A DNA stretch of 64,000 bases from NCBI GenBank assembly GCA_030068145.1, contig JAPJBO010000408.1:124001-188000 (forward strand). The letters are read 5' to 3'. This DNA is from Diplonema papillatum. Lineage: Eukaryota > Euglenozoa > Diplonemea > Diplonemida > Diplonemidae. The notes under the pieces were generated by a model. It worked only from the letters and a program-made list of their open reading frames with translations, had not been told where the DNA came from and made no database searches. Shown one piece after another: positions 1 to 11,935 of this stretch. The translations under genes and the position numbers were made by a program. Within the stretch, counting starts at the first letter, position 1. The number at the start of each line of letters is the position of its first letter.

Positions 1-236
1 GTTTGATTGAGCCACAGTGTCGCTCCCGGATCTTGCCCTTGTAAAGAAACCGGGGGAGTCATTGTGTCATTGTTGGGCCAGTGCGCTTTTATTGAGGAAG
101 ACTAATTTGATTGAGCCACAGTGTCGCTCCATCCACAGTAGCAACCCGAATCTCTTACCGTACTCGCCTGCTTCGTGCCTACTGCTATTACTGCCTCGTT
201 TCTTAACAGCAGTCAATGTAATCAGCTCATACCTAC
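1..236. other. left edge, probably intron of the P5A ATPase gene
   Basis: No exon of the P5A ATPase is recognisable here, so this is probably intronic sequence after its fifth visible exon. A 22-24 base direct repeat (TTGATTGAGCCACAGTGTCG and a few more bases) occurs at about 3-28 and again at about 106-130. The rest of the ATPase C-terminus must lie beyond the left edge. Confidence 0.4.
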
Positions 237-3200
237 CGCGCCAACCCATTCGACGGTGTCGCCGTGGACCTCCAATGTGTAGGACATAGGCTGTCTGCAG
301 ATGCCGACGTGCTTCGCAACGTGAAGGGCGGTCAAGGGGCCATCTCCGGTGACCATCGCCACATCGTGCTTCGATGCGCGCAGCGCACTTATCTGCGTGT
401 TTTGTGTGAGGGGTAACGCTAAGCGATGTTGAACGGAACTTTGCGCGCTTTCCTGCAACCTGCGTTTTTCATCTAACGGGATGCTACGCTGCCATCGATT
501 ACCAGTTGCTTGATTGTTAGACACAAAAAGCTTGAAAAGACGGACCGCCAGCCACTCATTTCGACGGAGCCTCGAGAGGGGAGAAAAGCAGTACGGCTAC
601 ACACGAGTCTTTGTTGTTCATCTACCACAGGGGCAGCAAGACGCGAGTACACCGTGGGTGGGCTTCGGCACGTTCTTCATCCTTCGTTCGGCGGCCTCCA
701 CTTTTGCGCACGCTCGGAAGTGATGTGTAACGCACTGGAAAGCATTTGCGGTTTCCCAGTGGTACGTTTTCAAAGAGGAGAATCTACTGCTCGACAGCAA
801 GCAAGGACTGAGGCATACCACTGCGGCAGAGTCGTTTCGCACTCGGCACGAAAACGCAACGAAACCGGCGAACTGAAGATCGGACTCCAACTGTCGGTGG
901 TTTTTAAAGGATGTTCGGAGGGAGCGAGAGGGACTTTCTTCGTTAGTCCCGATACTTCTGTATACTGCGGAGATAGCAAGCTTGGTTGCTTTGACTCAGT
1001 CTCCTGTAAGGCCGAAGGCTCGATTTTCAGCCCCAGTTTGCACCCTTTGAGAAAGACAAAGAGAACGTCATGTTTCCTGTGAGACCCAAGAGGGGGGGGG
1101 GGGTCGTTGTCATTGGTGCTGGTTTTGAGGGATAAGGTAAGAAATCTTTTTGCGGTGGTATCCGCTGGCCCAGTAGTTTGTGCTACCGCCAACTTCTTTT
1201 ACACTCGTTCGCTTCTCTACTCTCTTCTGTACGTACTCTTTCACTCTTTTTCTCGGTTTGGGCCCCCCAAGTTTGGCAAGCCAAAAACATACCGCTTCCC
1301 TGCTTGGTTCCTTGCTCGGCGTGTCGATGGCCTTGTAGCCCAAGGCGAGGACTCTCATGCCCTGCTCCATGAGGGCAACGTACGTGCTTTCGAACCACTC
1401 GGGGCTGGCTGATTTGGCCAGGAGCTTTTGAATCGCCTCAGGCGAGCCCTGTGTGTGTGTGTGCGTGTGTGTTGGAGTCGTTCGCTGTTTTTTTCTCCAG
1501 AGACTCGTTCCTCAACTACCTACCTGCGGAGTCTTTCACTCCTTGCGACTCTTTCCCCTGTGTTTTTCTATCATACATTTTCTTCGAAGGAGGCTTGTGC
1601 TAAGCATCAAAATTCCCTCCCTGCTCGACGGCGGAACTTGCTGCTTGTCTTTCTTGCGCGCATTTTCGCAGGTGCGACAACCGGACGCGCCTGGCATCGA
1701 CGGCCATCCAGTATCGCCGACCGCACGGCACCCCCTGGCATGCCGCCAGCAAACCTCATTTGCTGTAGCGCAGCGAATATTTGTTGACGTCGCCTAACGT
1801 GATTCGTGGTAGAGTAGCTTGGCACTTGTTATGCGCTTCCTCGGAATATTTATTTGGTGATTACCACCTTAAGATTGCGGCACATGCCGTGCCAGGGAAA
1901 ACGACCACGGTGCGCCCAACGCATGGTTCTCAATACGTCGTATCGAGCGGTAATCGAAATCGGAAAGCACACCTTGACGAGAACGTAGTGTTGCGGTGCC
2001 GTGTTGGGCTGCATGCCCGTCACTTCCGCGATGACCGACATTCGTTGCAACTGTTGTGTTTGTTGTTTCCGGGTATAGTCCATTCTCTGTGCTTTCAAAA
2101 ACGGAGAAACATCGTTCCCCTCATTAGCTTGAAATACGAAGGCCCTGTGTGGAACCAACAAAATTAAACATGGCGCTCAGTTCATCCACAACCGAAATGA
2201 TTGGTGAATATGCGATTTGTCACCAAAGCATCGTTCAGGAGCATGCGTGGGCAGCGCACTGGCATCCAACTGCGTATGACCTTTGATTTGACACATCACG
2301 CAACTGCGGGACCCGATTGTGCGAACACTGAGGCCGGCAGCAGGAAAAAGGCTTACCTGCGAGCTGAAGTGGAAGCGGTGCTTGATCTTGACGGCGAGCT
2401 TATCGGTCTTCGTCTGCTCCTTCATCGCCGCGGCTTCCTGCTTGAGGCTCGCGATTTGCGAGGTCAGCTCCTTGTGGCGCTTCGTGGTCTCTTTGTAGGC
2501 CCTCAGCTCCTTCGCGAGGTCCCGGGCCACGCGTTCCTTGGCCTCCCAGTTGCCACGGGCAGCGATTTGCTTCTTAGCATCGTACCTCCACTCCACCCCA
2601 CGCAGGGCCGCGACTTCAATAGGATCGCCGACCAGCGTGGCGTCGTCGCCGGAGCCTACCGACACGAGGGACTGGCAGCCGGCGAGGATGATGGAGCAGA
2701 TTTCCGACGCGTTGCGGACGGGCAGCATGCTGTCGGTGCCGCCCTTGGGGTTGTCTTTGCCGCTGTTGACGATGCCCGCGGGTATCAGGGTGTCGGTGGT
2801 GAGCGTGCCGGTTTTGTCGAAGAGCGTGTGGGTTATCTTCCCGGCGATCGGCACCCGGAAGGGCTCCGTGCACATCACGCCCGACTTCATCAGCGCCATG
2901 ACCGCGGTGTTGACCGCGAGCGCCATCTGCATCGGGAGCTGCCGGGGCACGACGGACGTGATGATCAGCACGGACTTGATCAGCAGCTCGTGGGTCGTCT
3001 TGGTCCCCTTTTCCATTCCCTTTTGGAACACGTACACCGCGGCGACGATCGCGAAGCAAAGCAGGATGAGCAGCGCGAAGAAGGTCTCCCTCGTGTCCCC
3101 AGCGACGCCTTCGGTCGAAAACTCGATCAGCTGCATCAGCGACCCTTGGGAGGAACCGAACCCGGTCCGCAGCACGTGGCACACGATTCCGTTGTTCGGC

Positions 3201-4771
3201 GGCGCGGTGAAGCCTGCCGACGGAGCCTCTTCCGGTTTCGCGTCGACCAGCGTGGTGCCGCTGAATAGGGTGTGGACGCGGTGCTTGCCTTCGATGGACA
3301 GAGGAACGTCCGCTTCGGGCCCGGTGGGCGCTTGGTCCTTCATGGCGGGGATCGATTCGCCAGTCAGCGACGCTTCGTTGACCACGGCAGAGCCTTTGAG
3401 GAGTAGGCAGTCACACGGGACCATCGTCTCCTGGTGCGCCTGTTCCGCGGGCGCCGGCTTCTCGTCTTTGCCGGCCGCGACGACTTTGCCGCCGGGCTTC
3501 GGCTCCGGCTTCGCGGGCTCCGCCTTCGTCTTCATCACGCTCAGGGAGATGACGTCGCCTGGCACCAGGTCTTGGGTGATGACCTCTTTCCATTTATTGT
3601 CCCGGAGGGTCCACACGGGGTAGGCCTTCATGCTCATTTTGGTGAGCTGCTGCAGCGCGCGCTGGCGCTGGAACGCGGTGCCGCCCTCGAGCATGACGAT
3701 GATGAGGAGGGTGAACATCGTGTACTGCACGTACTCGTCGAGCATCCACAGGATCGACGTGAAGAACTGGAAGATCGGGACCGGCGAGATCAGCTGCTGC
3801 CGCCACATCGTGAACAGGCTGGGCGGGACGATCGTCAGCCGATTCTCTCCGTACTTCTTGAGCTGCTGCGCCACCTCCTCACTCGACAGCCCGCGGCTTC
3901 CGTACGTCCTCAGCACCTCGTCGATCACCGGTGAGACCGGGATCACGGCACCCATGCTGTCGTCAGCAGGGATGACTTCCATGTCTTCCGTGACGTTCGG
4001 CGCCTCCACGTAGAAGTACTTCCTCCGCTGGAACTCGAACGCGAGCTTTCCGGCCATGTCGCGAGTGAACTTGATCAGGTCCGGCTTGCCGTGGTGCGGC
4101 AGGGTCCGGACGAAGATGTAGCAGTCGTCGTGCACGCTGGCGGCGCGGGAATACAGCGCGGCGGCTTTGAACCCGACGTTCCAGTGGCAGAGCAAGTGGA
4201 AGAGGGCGTGCATCGTGACAAGGAGGAACAAGAACGCGGCGGCCCACGCCGAAGGCAGCATTTCGCTGGGCAGCGGGATTTTCTGCTTGGCCTCCATCGT
4301 CGAGTTCACGGCCGCGGCGTCTGCGGGCGGCGGGTCCGATTCGGCTTCCGATTCATCTCGCAGGGGGGTGCCTGACGATGCTTCTTCATCGAACTCATCG
4401 ACAGCCGCCTCGCCCGCAACTTCATCGGCCTGCTTCCAGCCTTCCTTCGTCGCTTTGCTCGGTTTGAACGTAAATCGATACTCGTCGTCTTCCGTGTCCA
4501 TGGCCTCCAGGTCGTCGATGTGCTCAAGCTCCTCTTCGTCCTCTGCCCAGTCTACTTGTTTCGGCTGCTTTGCCTCTTCCGTTATGATGAAGTCATGCAC
4601 CCGCCGTGCTTCCTCCACCGCGGCCGCGTACGGCTCGCCCATGGTCGACACGCACCATTGGATGGACCCGGCGTACAGCAGCACGACCAGCGACAGCAGC
4701 CCGATCTGCTTCGACTTGTCGAAGACGTGCACAGTGCACCTCCCGAGAGAGGGAGGATGCCTCAACTCCAT
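237..4771 (-). CDS. ATP13A1: P5A-type P-type ATPase (ATP13A1/Spf1 family), five exons, 3'-partial
   Basis: This is the ER P5A ATPase that in other eukaryotes removes mis-inserted transmembrane helices from the ER membrane. Exons on the minus strand are 4771-2357 (805 codons), 2050-1973 (26), 1448-1293 (52), 890-819 (24) and 392-237. The first four joins are phase 0 with GT-AG borders and restore continuous P5A homology. The last exon end is ambiguous, 237 or 233. Visible landmarks are a first membrane segment at about residues 22-41, a long acidic insert at about 60-155, TGES at 470-473, the P5A-type PRQLP turn at 609-613, the phosphorylated Asp652 in DKTGT, FHFSSQ|LQRMSVIAEV across intron 1, RVLALGYK in exon 3, and TGDGPLTA in exon 5. 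The GDGxND hinge and C-terminal helices are outside the window. The start is the first ATG of a long open frame, just before the predicted first membrane segment. Confidence 0.95.
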
Positions 4772-5015
4772 TTTTTGCTCGTTTCGCTCTCTCAGGGTTC
4801 GCTGTCCTTCTTCTTCTTTGATCCTGCCTTTTTTTTTCGAAAGTATGCCAATACTGCAGGCAATAGTTGACTAGACCTCTTGAGTTTGTGCTAACCATGA
4901 ATTGGGGAGTCGGGTGAACCTACAAAGCCAAAAGCAGGACCGCCCCCCCCGTTCGTGAGAAAAAGCGAAGAATAAAAAGAGCCTTCGTTCAGCAAATGCT
5001 GCAATATTGGGAGAC
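4772..5015. other. 5' flank of the P5A ATPase gene
   Basis: This short intergenic stretch has a pyrimidine-rich run (about 4805-4840) upstream of the ATPase start when read on the minus strand. I cannot define a promoter or a trans-splice acceptor with confidence. Confidence 0.3.
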
Positions 5016-5180
5016 AGGAGAAAGAGAGCGAGAGAGAGAGAGAGAGGGGAGACGAGTTGGAGTGCAGGGACCATCTCTCCGAGGAGTTCCCGGTCGCTTC
5101 ACTGAACTTCCACTACCTCGTATTTCTAAGGCGGGCGTAGGTCGTTCCGTCGGAGGCGCGGTGCGGGCCGCGGCCCCGTT
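5016..5180 (+). repeat. dispersed repeat family A, diverged copy
   Basis: An (AG)n run is followed by ACGAGTTGGAGTGCAGGGAC and then CATCTCTCCGAGGAG. The same head occurs at 40797, 59699 and, more weakly, 8555 and 24727. The copy at 59699-60032 is complete and has a target-site duplication, so the family is mobile. This copy is diverged after about 100 bases. Confidence 0.7.
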
Positions 5181-5450
5181 AGCTTCACCCGAACTTTGCA
5201 TTGACTTGGCTTCACCCGAACTTTGCTTCACCAGAACTACTTCGCCGAACTTAGCTTCACCAGAACTTTGCATCGCCCGAACTTTGCTTCACCAGAACTT
5301 TGCATCGCCCGAAATTTGCTTCGCCAGAACTTAGCATCTTAGCATCGCCCAAACTTTGCCTTCACCCGAAGTTCGAACTTTGCCTTGCTTCTCCCGAACT
5401 TAGCTTCGTCCGAACTTTACTGTTCCCGAACTGTAACTGCTGCCTCTAGT
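5180..5450. repeat. degenerate minisatellite of CTTCACCCGAACTTTG-like units
   Basis: Roughly a dozen imperfect units of 16-20 bases follow one another, built from GCTTCACCCGAACTTTG, GCATCGCCCGAACTTT and GCTTCACCAGAACTTT variants. No coding frame is conserved across the units. Confidence 0.8.
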
Positions 5451-7155
5451 CTCGCTGGGCGCCGGTCTTTACCGGCGCAAATGTACTCCGACCAAATATT
5501 CGGAAAGCCCTGTCCTCAACGGATTCAAACGTGTCCTGAAAATCTCGAAACCGACCATTTTCGGACCTGCAGATGGAAAATTTCGGCAGAAGTCCGAAAA
5601 AAGCCGAAATCTGTGACACTTTTCGTGGAATGAGTGGTATAATACAATTGAACTTTTTTTCGGGCCGAGGGTGACGGCGACTTTTGAAAAGTGGTTCCCA
5701 CTGTTCGTCCGTCGCTGTGGCAGTAAGGACATCTCTCTCGTTTCTGGGTGGTGCTTCGCAGTGTTGTTTCTGCTTGTGACTTAGTTCTGGGTGGTTTCTA
5801 CTTGCAGTAACGTAGGTGCGTCCGTAATCCTTGTTTTCCCTTCAGGTTGAGGCCGGTTGTTGTTGTGGTCAATGTTGACGCAACCGAGGCCGTTCGGGCA
5901 GGCGGGCGAGCCCGTCTCGCGGGGGAGCACCGTCAGAAAGATGATAGCAACTTGCTTCGGGGGCCACACCTGAAAACGACGAATACCGCACACGTCAAAG
6001 CAAGGGGTACTAACGCTAGTCGTAGCTGGCTACCACGAGCGCGGGGTAAAGCATTGAGTTCTTTAAAGTGCAAGTGCCATCAAGGCAGGCGAGCACTGTT
6101 CACGGGCTAGTGTTACTTGGTGACGTCGTCCGTCGGGAGAGTCAACGATGAGGATGAGGTCAAACTGGTCATTTCCGAGTCGAGTTCTATTCCCGCTCTG
6201 CGGACTTTCCGGGCCGTTTTGGCTGTTTCCGGGTCGACGATGGGGAAGAAGTCAGGCATTCCATTTCGTGATCGAGCGTAGAGTGGTTCGTGGCCTGCCG
6301 CGATCGCTTCGATCTTCGTGGCTTCCCTGTCGGGGATGCGAGCTTCCACTCCTGCAGGGGTCGCTTCCGCCCCTCCTGGGAGGCGCGTCTTTGGGGTAAA
6401 GTATGTACGGGATGCGGTAGGCACGGTGTCTTCGTAAACGAAGGGGTGATCAAGGCAATTCAAACGACCGGTTCAGTCTTGGGCTCTGCCCTGTTCACTC
6501 GCTGTTACTAGGAGCATCGCTGGTGCTTGCCGCCGATGCCTCGAGTAAACCGTCCGGAAGCCCAATGACGTCGTTGGCACAGGGCTTTCAATGGCGACGA
6601 CGTGCAACCTCGCCCGCAAGATTCGTTGTGCTTGAAAACAAGAGAACGCTGAAAGAAAGGGAAACGGTTCGGCAAAGAGGCTTCTGAGAAACCCTGGCTG
6701 AGAAAACCCGGTCAGCCAATATGAGGGACTGGACCGGCGGGGCTGCAGCAAGCCCCCAATATTGGAAAGCGGCGGGAAAAGCGCCATGCAGCCCCTTTTA
6801 TCCCGTCCATCGACTGAAGCCGGTGGGGTCGACTGCCACACACAGCCCCAGAACGAGCTGTGTTCTCCTTCGCCAAACGCCAGACCTTTGGGCCTGCTTC
6901 GCGGGCGGAAGTAAGTGTCGCAGCGTCCCTGCTTGTGTGTGACTGTGCGTGCTTCCGCATCGGCGACAACACATTTGCACCAACCTGCACAGTTGCCGGG
7001 GTCATATGTCACAACGCCGGTCCTTCCGAGAAGACCTGTGTCGAACGCGATGGCTCTGCATCAACCGGACCGTCGTGGGTTAAAAAAACGTCGCGAATGC
7101 TGCGTGTTGCGAGAAACAACAGCGACGGTACCGGGTCAGACACCCGAATGGGTAA
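5450..7155. other. intergenic region with no recognised gene
   Basis: No known family is recognisable. On the minus strand an open frame at 6113-6463 (116 codons, ending in a natural stop) has unbiased composition and could be an exon, but I recognise nothing in it and see no supporting splice sites. A fragment at about 6050-6085 resembles the middle of repeat family B. Confidence 0.3.
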
Positions 7156-7158
7156 GAA

Positions 7159-7378
7159 CGTTGAAGTATGGCTAAAGATAAAGTGGTGTCACCTGAGGGG
7201 GTAATCTCAGGGCCGCCCACGTGATAAGCCGTTAAGCATTGAGTTCTTTTAAGTACATGAACCACATGGATTAGCATGCACTGTAGTTAGTGCCGTTAAG
7301 CAGTGTGAACTTGAAATGCAGGTACCGTTAAGCAGCGGCTGCCGGCTTATCCCGTGACACCTTTTATATGTACGTTAT
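7159..7378 (+). repeat. family B MITE-like element, copy 1
   Basis: The element starts near GGCTAAAGATAAAGTGGTG and ends near GTGACACCTTTTATATGTA. Its ends form imperfect inverted repeats around AAAGTGGTGTCAC on the left and, reverse-complemented, AAAAGGTGTCAC on the right. It shares CTCAGGGCCGCCCACGTGAT and CAGCGGCTGCCGGCTTATC with the copies at 8315 and 50436. It has no coding capacity. Confidence 0.75.
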
Positions 7379-7559
7379 TGAAAGAGTAGCGTTGGCACTC
7401 TTACAGGTTCGTTCCCTCGTAGCTCGCCGGGAACGGAACCTAAAGAAAATAGGCTTGTTTCGGGATATCTGTGGCGATAGACTGCGTGGCCTCGCAACAC
7501 TCGGGCGGAGCAGCGCCGGGCCGCCATGAGGGAGCGGCGCTCGAAAATCGTCGTTTTGT

Positions 7560-7720
7560 GTTGCCGACAATCAACCGGGGTTGATGGGCAGTCTGGCGTT
7601 TATCGACGTTTCTTGTTTTCTTTCCATTTTCATTTTTTTTTTAAGAGTAAAAAGTTCGCATGAAACTCCGGGGGGTCAAAGTCGGATGAAAAAGCCGAAC
7701 GGCCAGAAATCGCGATAAGG
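7560..7720 (+). repeat. family G/H element (CCGGGGTTGATG ... AGTTCGC)
   Basis: GACAATCAACCGGGGTTGAT is followed by GTCTGGCGTTTATCGACG, a T-rich run, and AGAGTAAAAAGTTCGCATGAAA. The first half recurs near 41280, 36050, 35270 and 53320. The second half recurs near 17022, 30705 and 42350. The two halves probably belong to one element. Confidence 0.6.
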
Positions 7721-8275
7721 CCGGTGGTAGAGGGACGTTTTCTTTGTTCCGAAGCAACGTCTCCGAACCCGAATGGTCACCAACTATTGATGCCGGATTG
7801 TGGAAACGGGGACTACTACTAGCAAATGTGGCTACCTACCACCGATTACCATTTCATACGTTATTGGTACAGCGAATCAAGGCAAACTAGGTGCGTTGCA
7901 GCGAATCAAAGCAGCGCATCAAAGTAAACTGGTGCGCCGCAGCAAATCGAAGCAAGCTCCGAGTGTCCCAGCGAAGTTACCAGAGCAAACTCGTGTAATA
8001 CGAAGCCGCTGCTTCGAGTATACGCACGCCCTATTGTACATTTTCACGCCTTTCTCACCTATGCCACCAGAGCGAAGTGCGATGCTCCGTTTCATTTTCT
8101 GATAGTACTGAGTCTAGTGAATAGCATTGTTGTCCAGCAATTTATTTGTTCGTCTTTTCGTTTGCCAGTCTTTCGGTTCCATTTCATTCATGCATTGAAT
8201 TCGCCCTGAAAACTTTTTGAACAAGCACCTGCCTGCTGCTCGTGAGCCGCCTGTCGCTAAAAAACGCAAAGACGC
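7720..8275. other. intergenic region with no recognised gene
   Basis: The only structure noticed is a short degenerate repeat at about 7865-7990 of AGCGAATCAAAGCA and AAACTGGTGCG-like units. Confidence 0.3.
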
Positions 8276-8276
8276 A

Positions 8277-8495
8277 CAATGTGCTGTAGCCCAGGCGAGA
8301 CACAGGTCAAGTAAGTTGAAGTATGGCTAAAGATAAAGTGGTGTCACCTGAGGGGGTAATCTCAGGGCCGCCCACGTGATAAAGCCGTTAAGCATTGAGA
8401 ACTTTTAAGTACACGGACCACACGGATCTGCATGCACTGCCGTTAAGCAGCGGCTGCCGGCTTATCCCCATGACACCTTTTATATGTAGTTGGTT
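8277..8495 (+). repeat. family B MITE-like element, copy 2, preceded by a family L fragment
   Basis: The B element (about 8316-8490) carries the same GTGGTGTCACCTGAGGGGGT start and CCCATGACACCTTTTATATG end as copy 1, with the interior shortened by about 50 bases. Immediately left, AATGTGCTGTAGCCCAGGCG belongs to family L, which is longer at 10580 and 42497. Confidence 0.72.
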
Positions 8496-8554
8496 ATCAT
8501 GAATTGACTACATTGTAGAAAGAGTGGCGTTGGCATTCTTACTGGTTCGGAGTA

Positions 8555-8640
8555 ACGAGTTGGAGTGCAGATCGTCTCTCCCGATGAAATTTCAGTCGCC
8601 GCCCCCCACTGTTACCCCGTACTTCTTGGTCGTGACATTT
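8555..8640 (+). repeat. family A fragment
   Basis: ACGAGTTGGAGTGCAG followed by a variant of the CATCTCTCCGAGGAG block and CACTGTTACCCCGTAC matches the head of family A, without the (AG)n leader. Confidence 0.5.
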
Positions 8641-8692
8641 GCTAAAAATTTGCTAAGTACACTTCCCTGGCAAAAAGTCCAATGAAATTGTT

Positions 8693-8722
8693 TGCCCTTA
8701 GGGGACTAGTCCCCTAAGGGCA
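8693..8722. repeat. 30-bp perfect palindrome centred on ACTAGT
   Basis: Half-site TGCCCTTAGGGGACT is followed directly by its exact reverse complement. A second, broken version (GGGACTAGTCCCCGAAGGCA) follows at about 8738-8757. The role is unknown; it could be the tip of an inverted-repeat element. Confidence 0.85.
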
Positions 8723-8759
8723 CATTCCACATTGGGACTAGTCCCCGAAGGCACTTTTC

Positions 8760-10575
8760 CCTTTATTTTTTATTGAGTTCTCGCAGTTTTAGTACGAACA
8801 CATGTGGAGTCTCTCACCCGTAGCTAACGGTATAAACTCCCCGGTTTCGTCATGCGCCGGTGACTGGAAGAACGTTTTCACAAAGCCCTTTTAGGGTTTG
8901 CCTTGATAGAGTGTTTCGAAGGGCACCTTCGAGCACGATCCTGGGTGACTGGAAGCGCGGACATCGGGACCTGTCGTCTGTAAACCGCAGCCACAAAAAA
9001 CAGCCCGCCAGGGAACCCAAAAACATTCAGAACCCCCAGGCAAGTTTGATCCACATCGGCTTAGGTTGATAAAACGCCCGCAAAACGTGTCGCCAAACCG
9101 CCGGGGACCCTGAAAGGACTAAAATACTGAAAGGAAACGTGTCGTTTTTTGATGCGGCGGTAAACATTGAAGCAAGTACCGTTAAACCAAGCAGGAGAGA
9201 GAAATAACAAAAGAAAACAAGTCATGCGGTAGCCACAGCTTCAGCCGTTAAAGGATACTCCCACCTGCAGTTCCCATGCGCACCGCTACCCTTTCCGAGA
9301 GAGGGAGAGAGAGAGATAGAGAGCAACACCTCCCCAAAAAAACTGTATTGTTCGTGAATTTTCCTTTCCTAGCGCAATCTCGTCACAGGACGATCACAGG
9401 ACCCACAAAGCCTAAGCACCCGCGATTGTCGGATTCGGTACCTTTTCTTTGATCCAAGGAGTGCAGCAGCTTCGTTCGCCGTTTCCTACCTCGCAAGAAA
9501 GCACAAAGCGAGGCGGCAAATCTTGAGGGCAGCGCGGCGGTCGGGTCCGAATAAGCCCGAGGCAAGAAGCTGAGAGAGAGAGAGAGAACAGTTAGAATAG
9601 GGCATCCATTTGATCCATGGTATTGGTATCGGAAAGTGGATGCGAGATGAGGCAACGCTTGCGCATGCTTCGTTGAACCGGAATCTAACAACCAGGGCTA
9701 ACCCCAAAGTCTCGTTTTCATGTCACCCCCTTGTGACAGTTACCTTCACCATTTTTCCGAGAGAGAAAGAGAGACAGAGACAGAGACAGAGACAGAGAGA
9801 ACACATCAACAGAAGTCGCGGAAGCTGTGAGGCGAGACTCGCCGCAGCAGTATAGGGCTTCTCTCCACCCACCTGTATCGTGGCCATCGCTACGGCTGAC
9901 CACGAGAAAGAGAGAGAAGTGAAACTTTGCGTTCGCCCCCCAACTGCTGTCGGTACGAGAATTGAGAGAGTAGTAGTAGTTTTTGAACTTGATACGCAGC
10001 AACACTCTGTGACGATAGACTGCACAAGTAGTATGATTTGTGCGGGAGCAAGTCTGGGGCGAAAAGCAGACAAGATAATATTTCCAAACAACTTAGTGAC
10101 GCAAGGCAGGGCGGCGCCGATCCGAGCGCACATGATTTGCACGCCGCGTGCATCGACCGCCAGCTGTCGGCACGAGTGCAATGGTTCGAGCAGCGCACAG
10201 ATTGGAACTCCGAAACAACTGATATTCTCCTCCTCGTCCTGGCTGCGATTGGTGCTCCGGTCTATGCCGCTGCGGGGACACAGGGGAAGCAGAACGAACC
10301 ATCTGCCAAGGATCCTCATGCGCTTGCCCCTTTTCCATCGTGGCGCCTAGAACACGGAAAGCAACGAAGGAGACGGTAAGCGAGAGCGTGAGCGGTTATG
10401 TGAGCGAGGGCAAAATTCTGTACCACAGTGTGTTGTTAGTCAAGACCAGCGTCTTATACGACGAAAACAGCATAATAAGACGAAGAGAAATTGTTGCTGA
10501 AATGGGGGGTGTTGAGTTGCGACGACGAAGGTCGTTCTGGCGCCTGGCGAATTTGTTGTATTGTTGCTGTGTTTT
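8760..10575. other. intergenic region with AG-rich runs, no recognised gene
   Basis: There are purine runs at 9297-9325, 9570-9590 and 9760-9805. A segment at about 9965-10035 (TTTTGAACTTGATACGCAGC ... TGTGACGATAGA) is repeated at about 12208-12270. Open frames on both strands of 9720-10380 show no recognisable family. Confidence 0.35.
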
Positions 10576-10579
10576 CTTA

Positions 10580-10810
10580 TTTTTTTTGTATAAGCACCCG
10601 CTTTGTTGTAGGAAATGCTTGAGGAAACTGCCAGTTGCGATAGATCAAAGGAGGTAAATGTGCTGTAGCCCACACGAAACACAGGTAAATCTGGGTTTAG
10701 TGGCGGGCGTAAGCGTTCAACAAAAAGACCCACTTTGCAGTTGTATTGTTTTCTCCCCCTACCCTCCTTCGAAATGAGCACAAGGCAGTCCCTCGAGTAT
10801 TTTGATTTCT
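10580..10810 (+). repeat. dispersed repeat family L, copy 1
   Basis: This segment is closely similar to 42497-42705. Shared blocks are AGGAAATGCTTGAGGA, AGATCAAAGGAGGTAAATGT, GCTGTAGCCCACACGAAACA, GTAAGCGTTCAACAAAAA and CCCTCGAGTATTTTG. A partial inverted copy is at about 25060-25150. No open frame is conserved between the copies. Confidence 0.8.
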
Positions 10811-11394
10811 TTTGCCGGCCTCGTCCGGGGCTGTGGTTTTCAGACCTCCTTTGTTGACAGCTTTCAACGGAACTGCCAAACTGGGCGTCGCCACAAGTCC
10901 GAAACTCGAAACCTGCCACTCGGGTGCCCATAAAATGCTCCGCTAATGCGGGGAAAGTAATCGGACGCTCGTTTAGGCTGAAATAATGGCTGCAGAATGC
11001 GAAAACAAGGCGAAATCACCCCCACAAGGCAAATTCCTTGAGGAAAAACATCAAAAACCCAAACCGCAGCCACAAAAAAGTGCACACCGGGCGGCGGCAT
11101 TATATCACATGTACCACCTGGAGGGCAGCATTGGCACAACTGTGACTCGTTCCGCTCAGAGCTGAAAATACTGGGTTGTTTGTATGCAAGAGCGGTGGTG
11201 AAGACAATGGGTAGTTGTCCGTGCGCGGGGAGCGGAAAAGGGGGTTTGGCCTCTCTTTTTCTTGCGTCAATGGTGCATCGTTTGGTACTAAAAATTTAAC
11301 GTAATCTGGCAGCTTACATACGCATGAAACTTCCCCAAGCAGGTGAAGTTCCGCCTGGGCGCGCATACAACAAAAGGAACCAGGTTGCATATAC

Positions 11395-11780
11395 AGTGAA
11401 GTTCAGCCTCGAACGCGGAGTTAAGAAGCGCACCCGCTTTTCGGACGCACCCTCTGAGAACCCCACCTGAGGCTGGACCCACTATGCAAACCCACTACTC
11501 CGGCCCAGCCCCGTCTGAGAGAGGCTCTGCACGCCACTCAGGATCAACCCCGATTCTCAATCGTATTCTTTAGAGTGAAAGCTCACTTAAAGGTTCTCCG
11601 GGGGTTCTGGAGTCTTTCGAGGTTTAAACGTGCGGTATGTAAAGTCTCCGGTAGACCGGTTCTGGACTGTTCGTTCTGAGTTTTAGGCTGTTTCTGCTAC
11701 GAAGTCCAGCCTCAGAAGCTGGAGTTCAAAAGCGGGTGTCACCCGCTTTTCGAGTGTGGATTTACACGCGTTTTGGTTGC
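11395..11780. repeat. family I hairpin-forming repeats (TCCAGCCTCAGAAGCTGGA)
   Basis: Two related segments (about 11400-11480 and 11698-11778) contain GTCCAGCCTCAGAAGCTGGA or GAGGCTGGAC and an inner inverted repeat of AAAGCGGGTGTCACCCGCTTTT type. A third, longer copy is at 46651-46812. Inverted-repeat ends without coding sequence suggest a small non-autonomous element. Confidence 0.65.
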
Positions 11781-11935
11781 AGCACACCGGATTGGAGAGC
11801 CACGGCTGAGTCAGGGCTCTTTAATATTGAACATTTCCCCCCGAGGTGAATTGCTTAGGGTCGGAATAAAAAGATCGGGAGCGAAGCGTCGTCCTCAGAC
11901 CTTTTGTTCCCGGCCCTGGGATGAACCTTCTTCTC

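Noticed and set aside
2201-3934. Plus-strand frames of 355, 361 and 166 codons
   Set aside because: They are antisense to the P5A ATPase catalytic core and have no recognisable domain.
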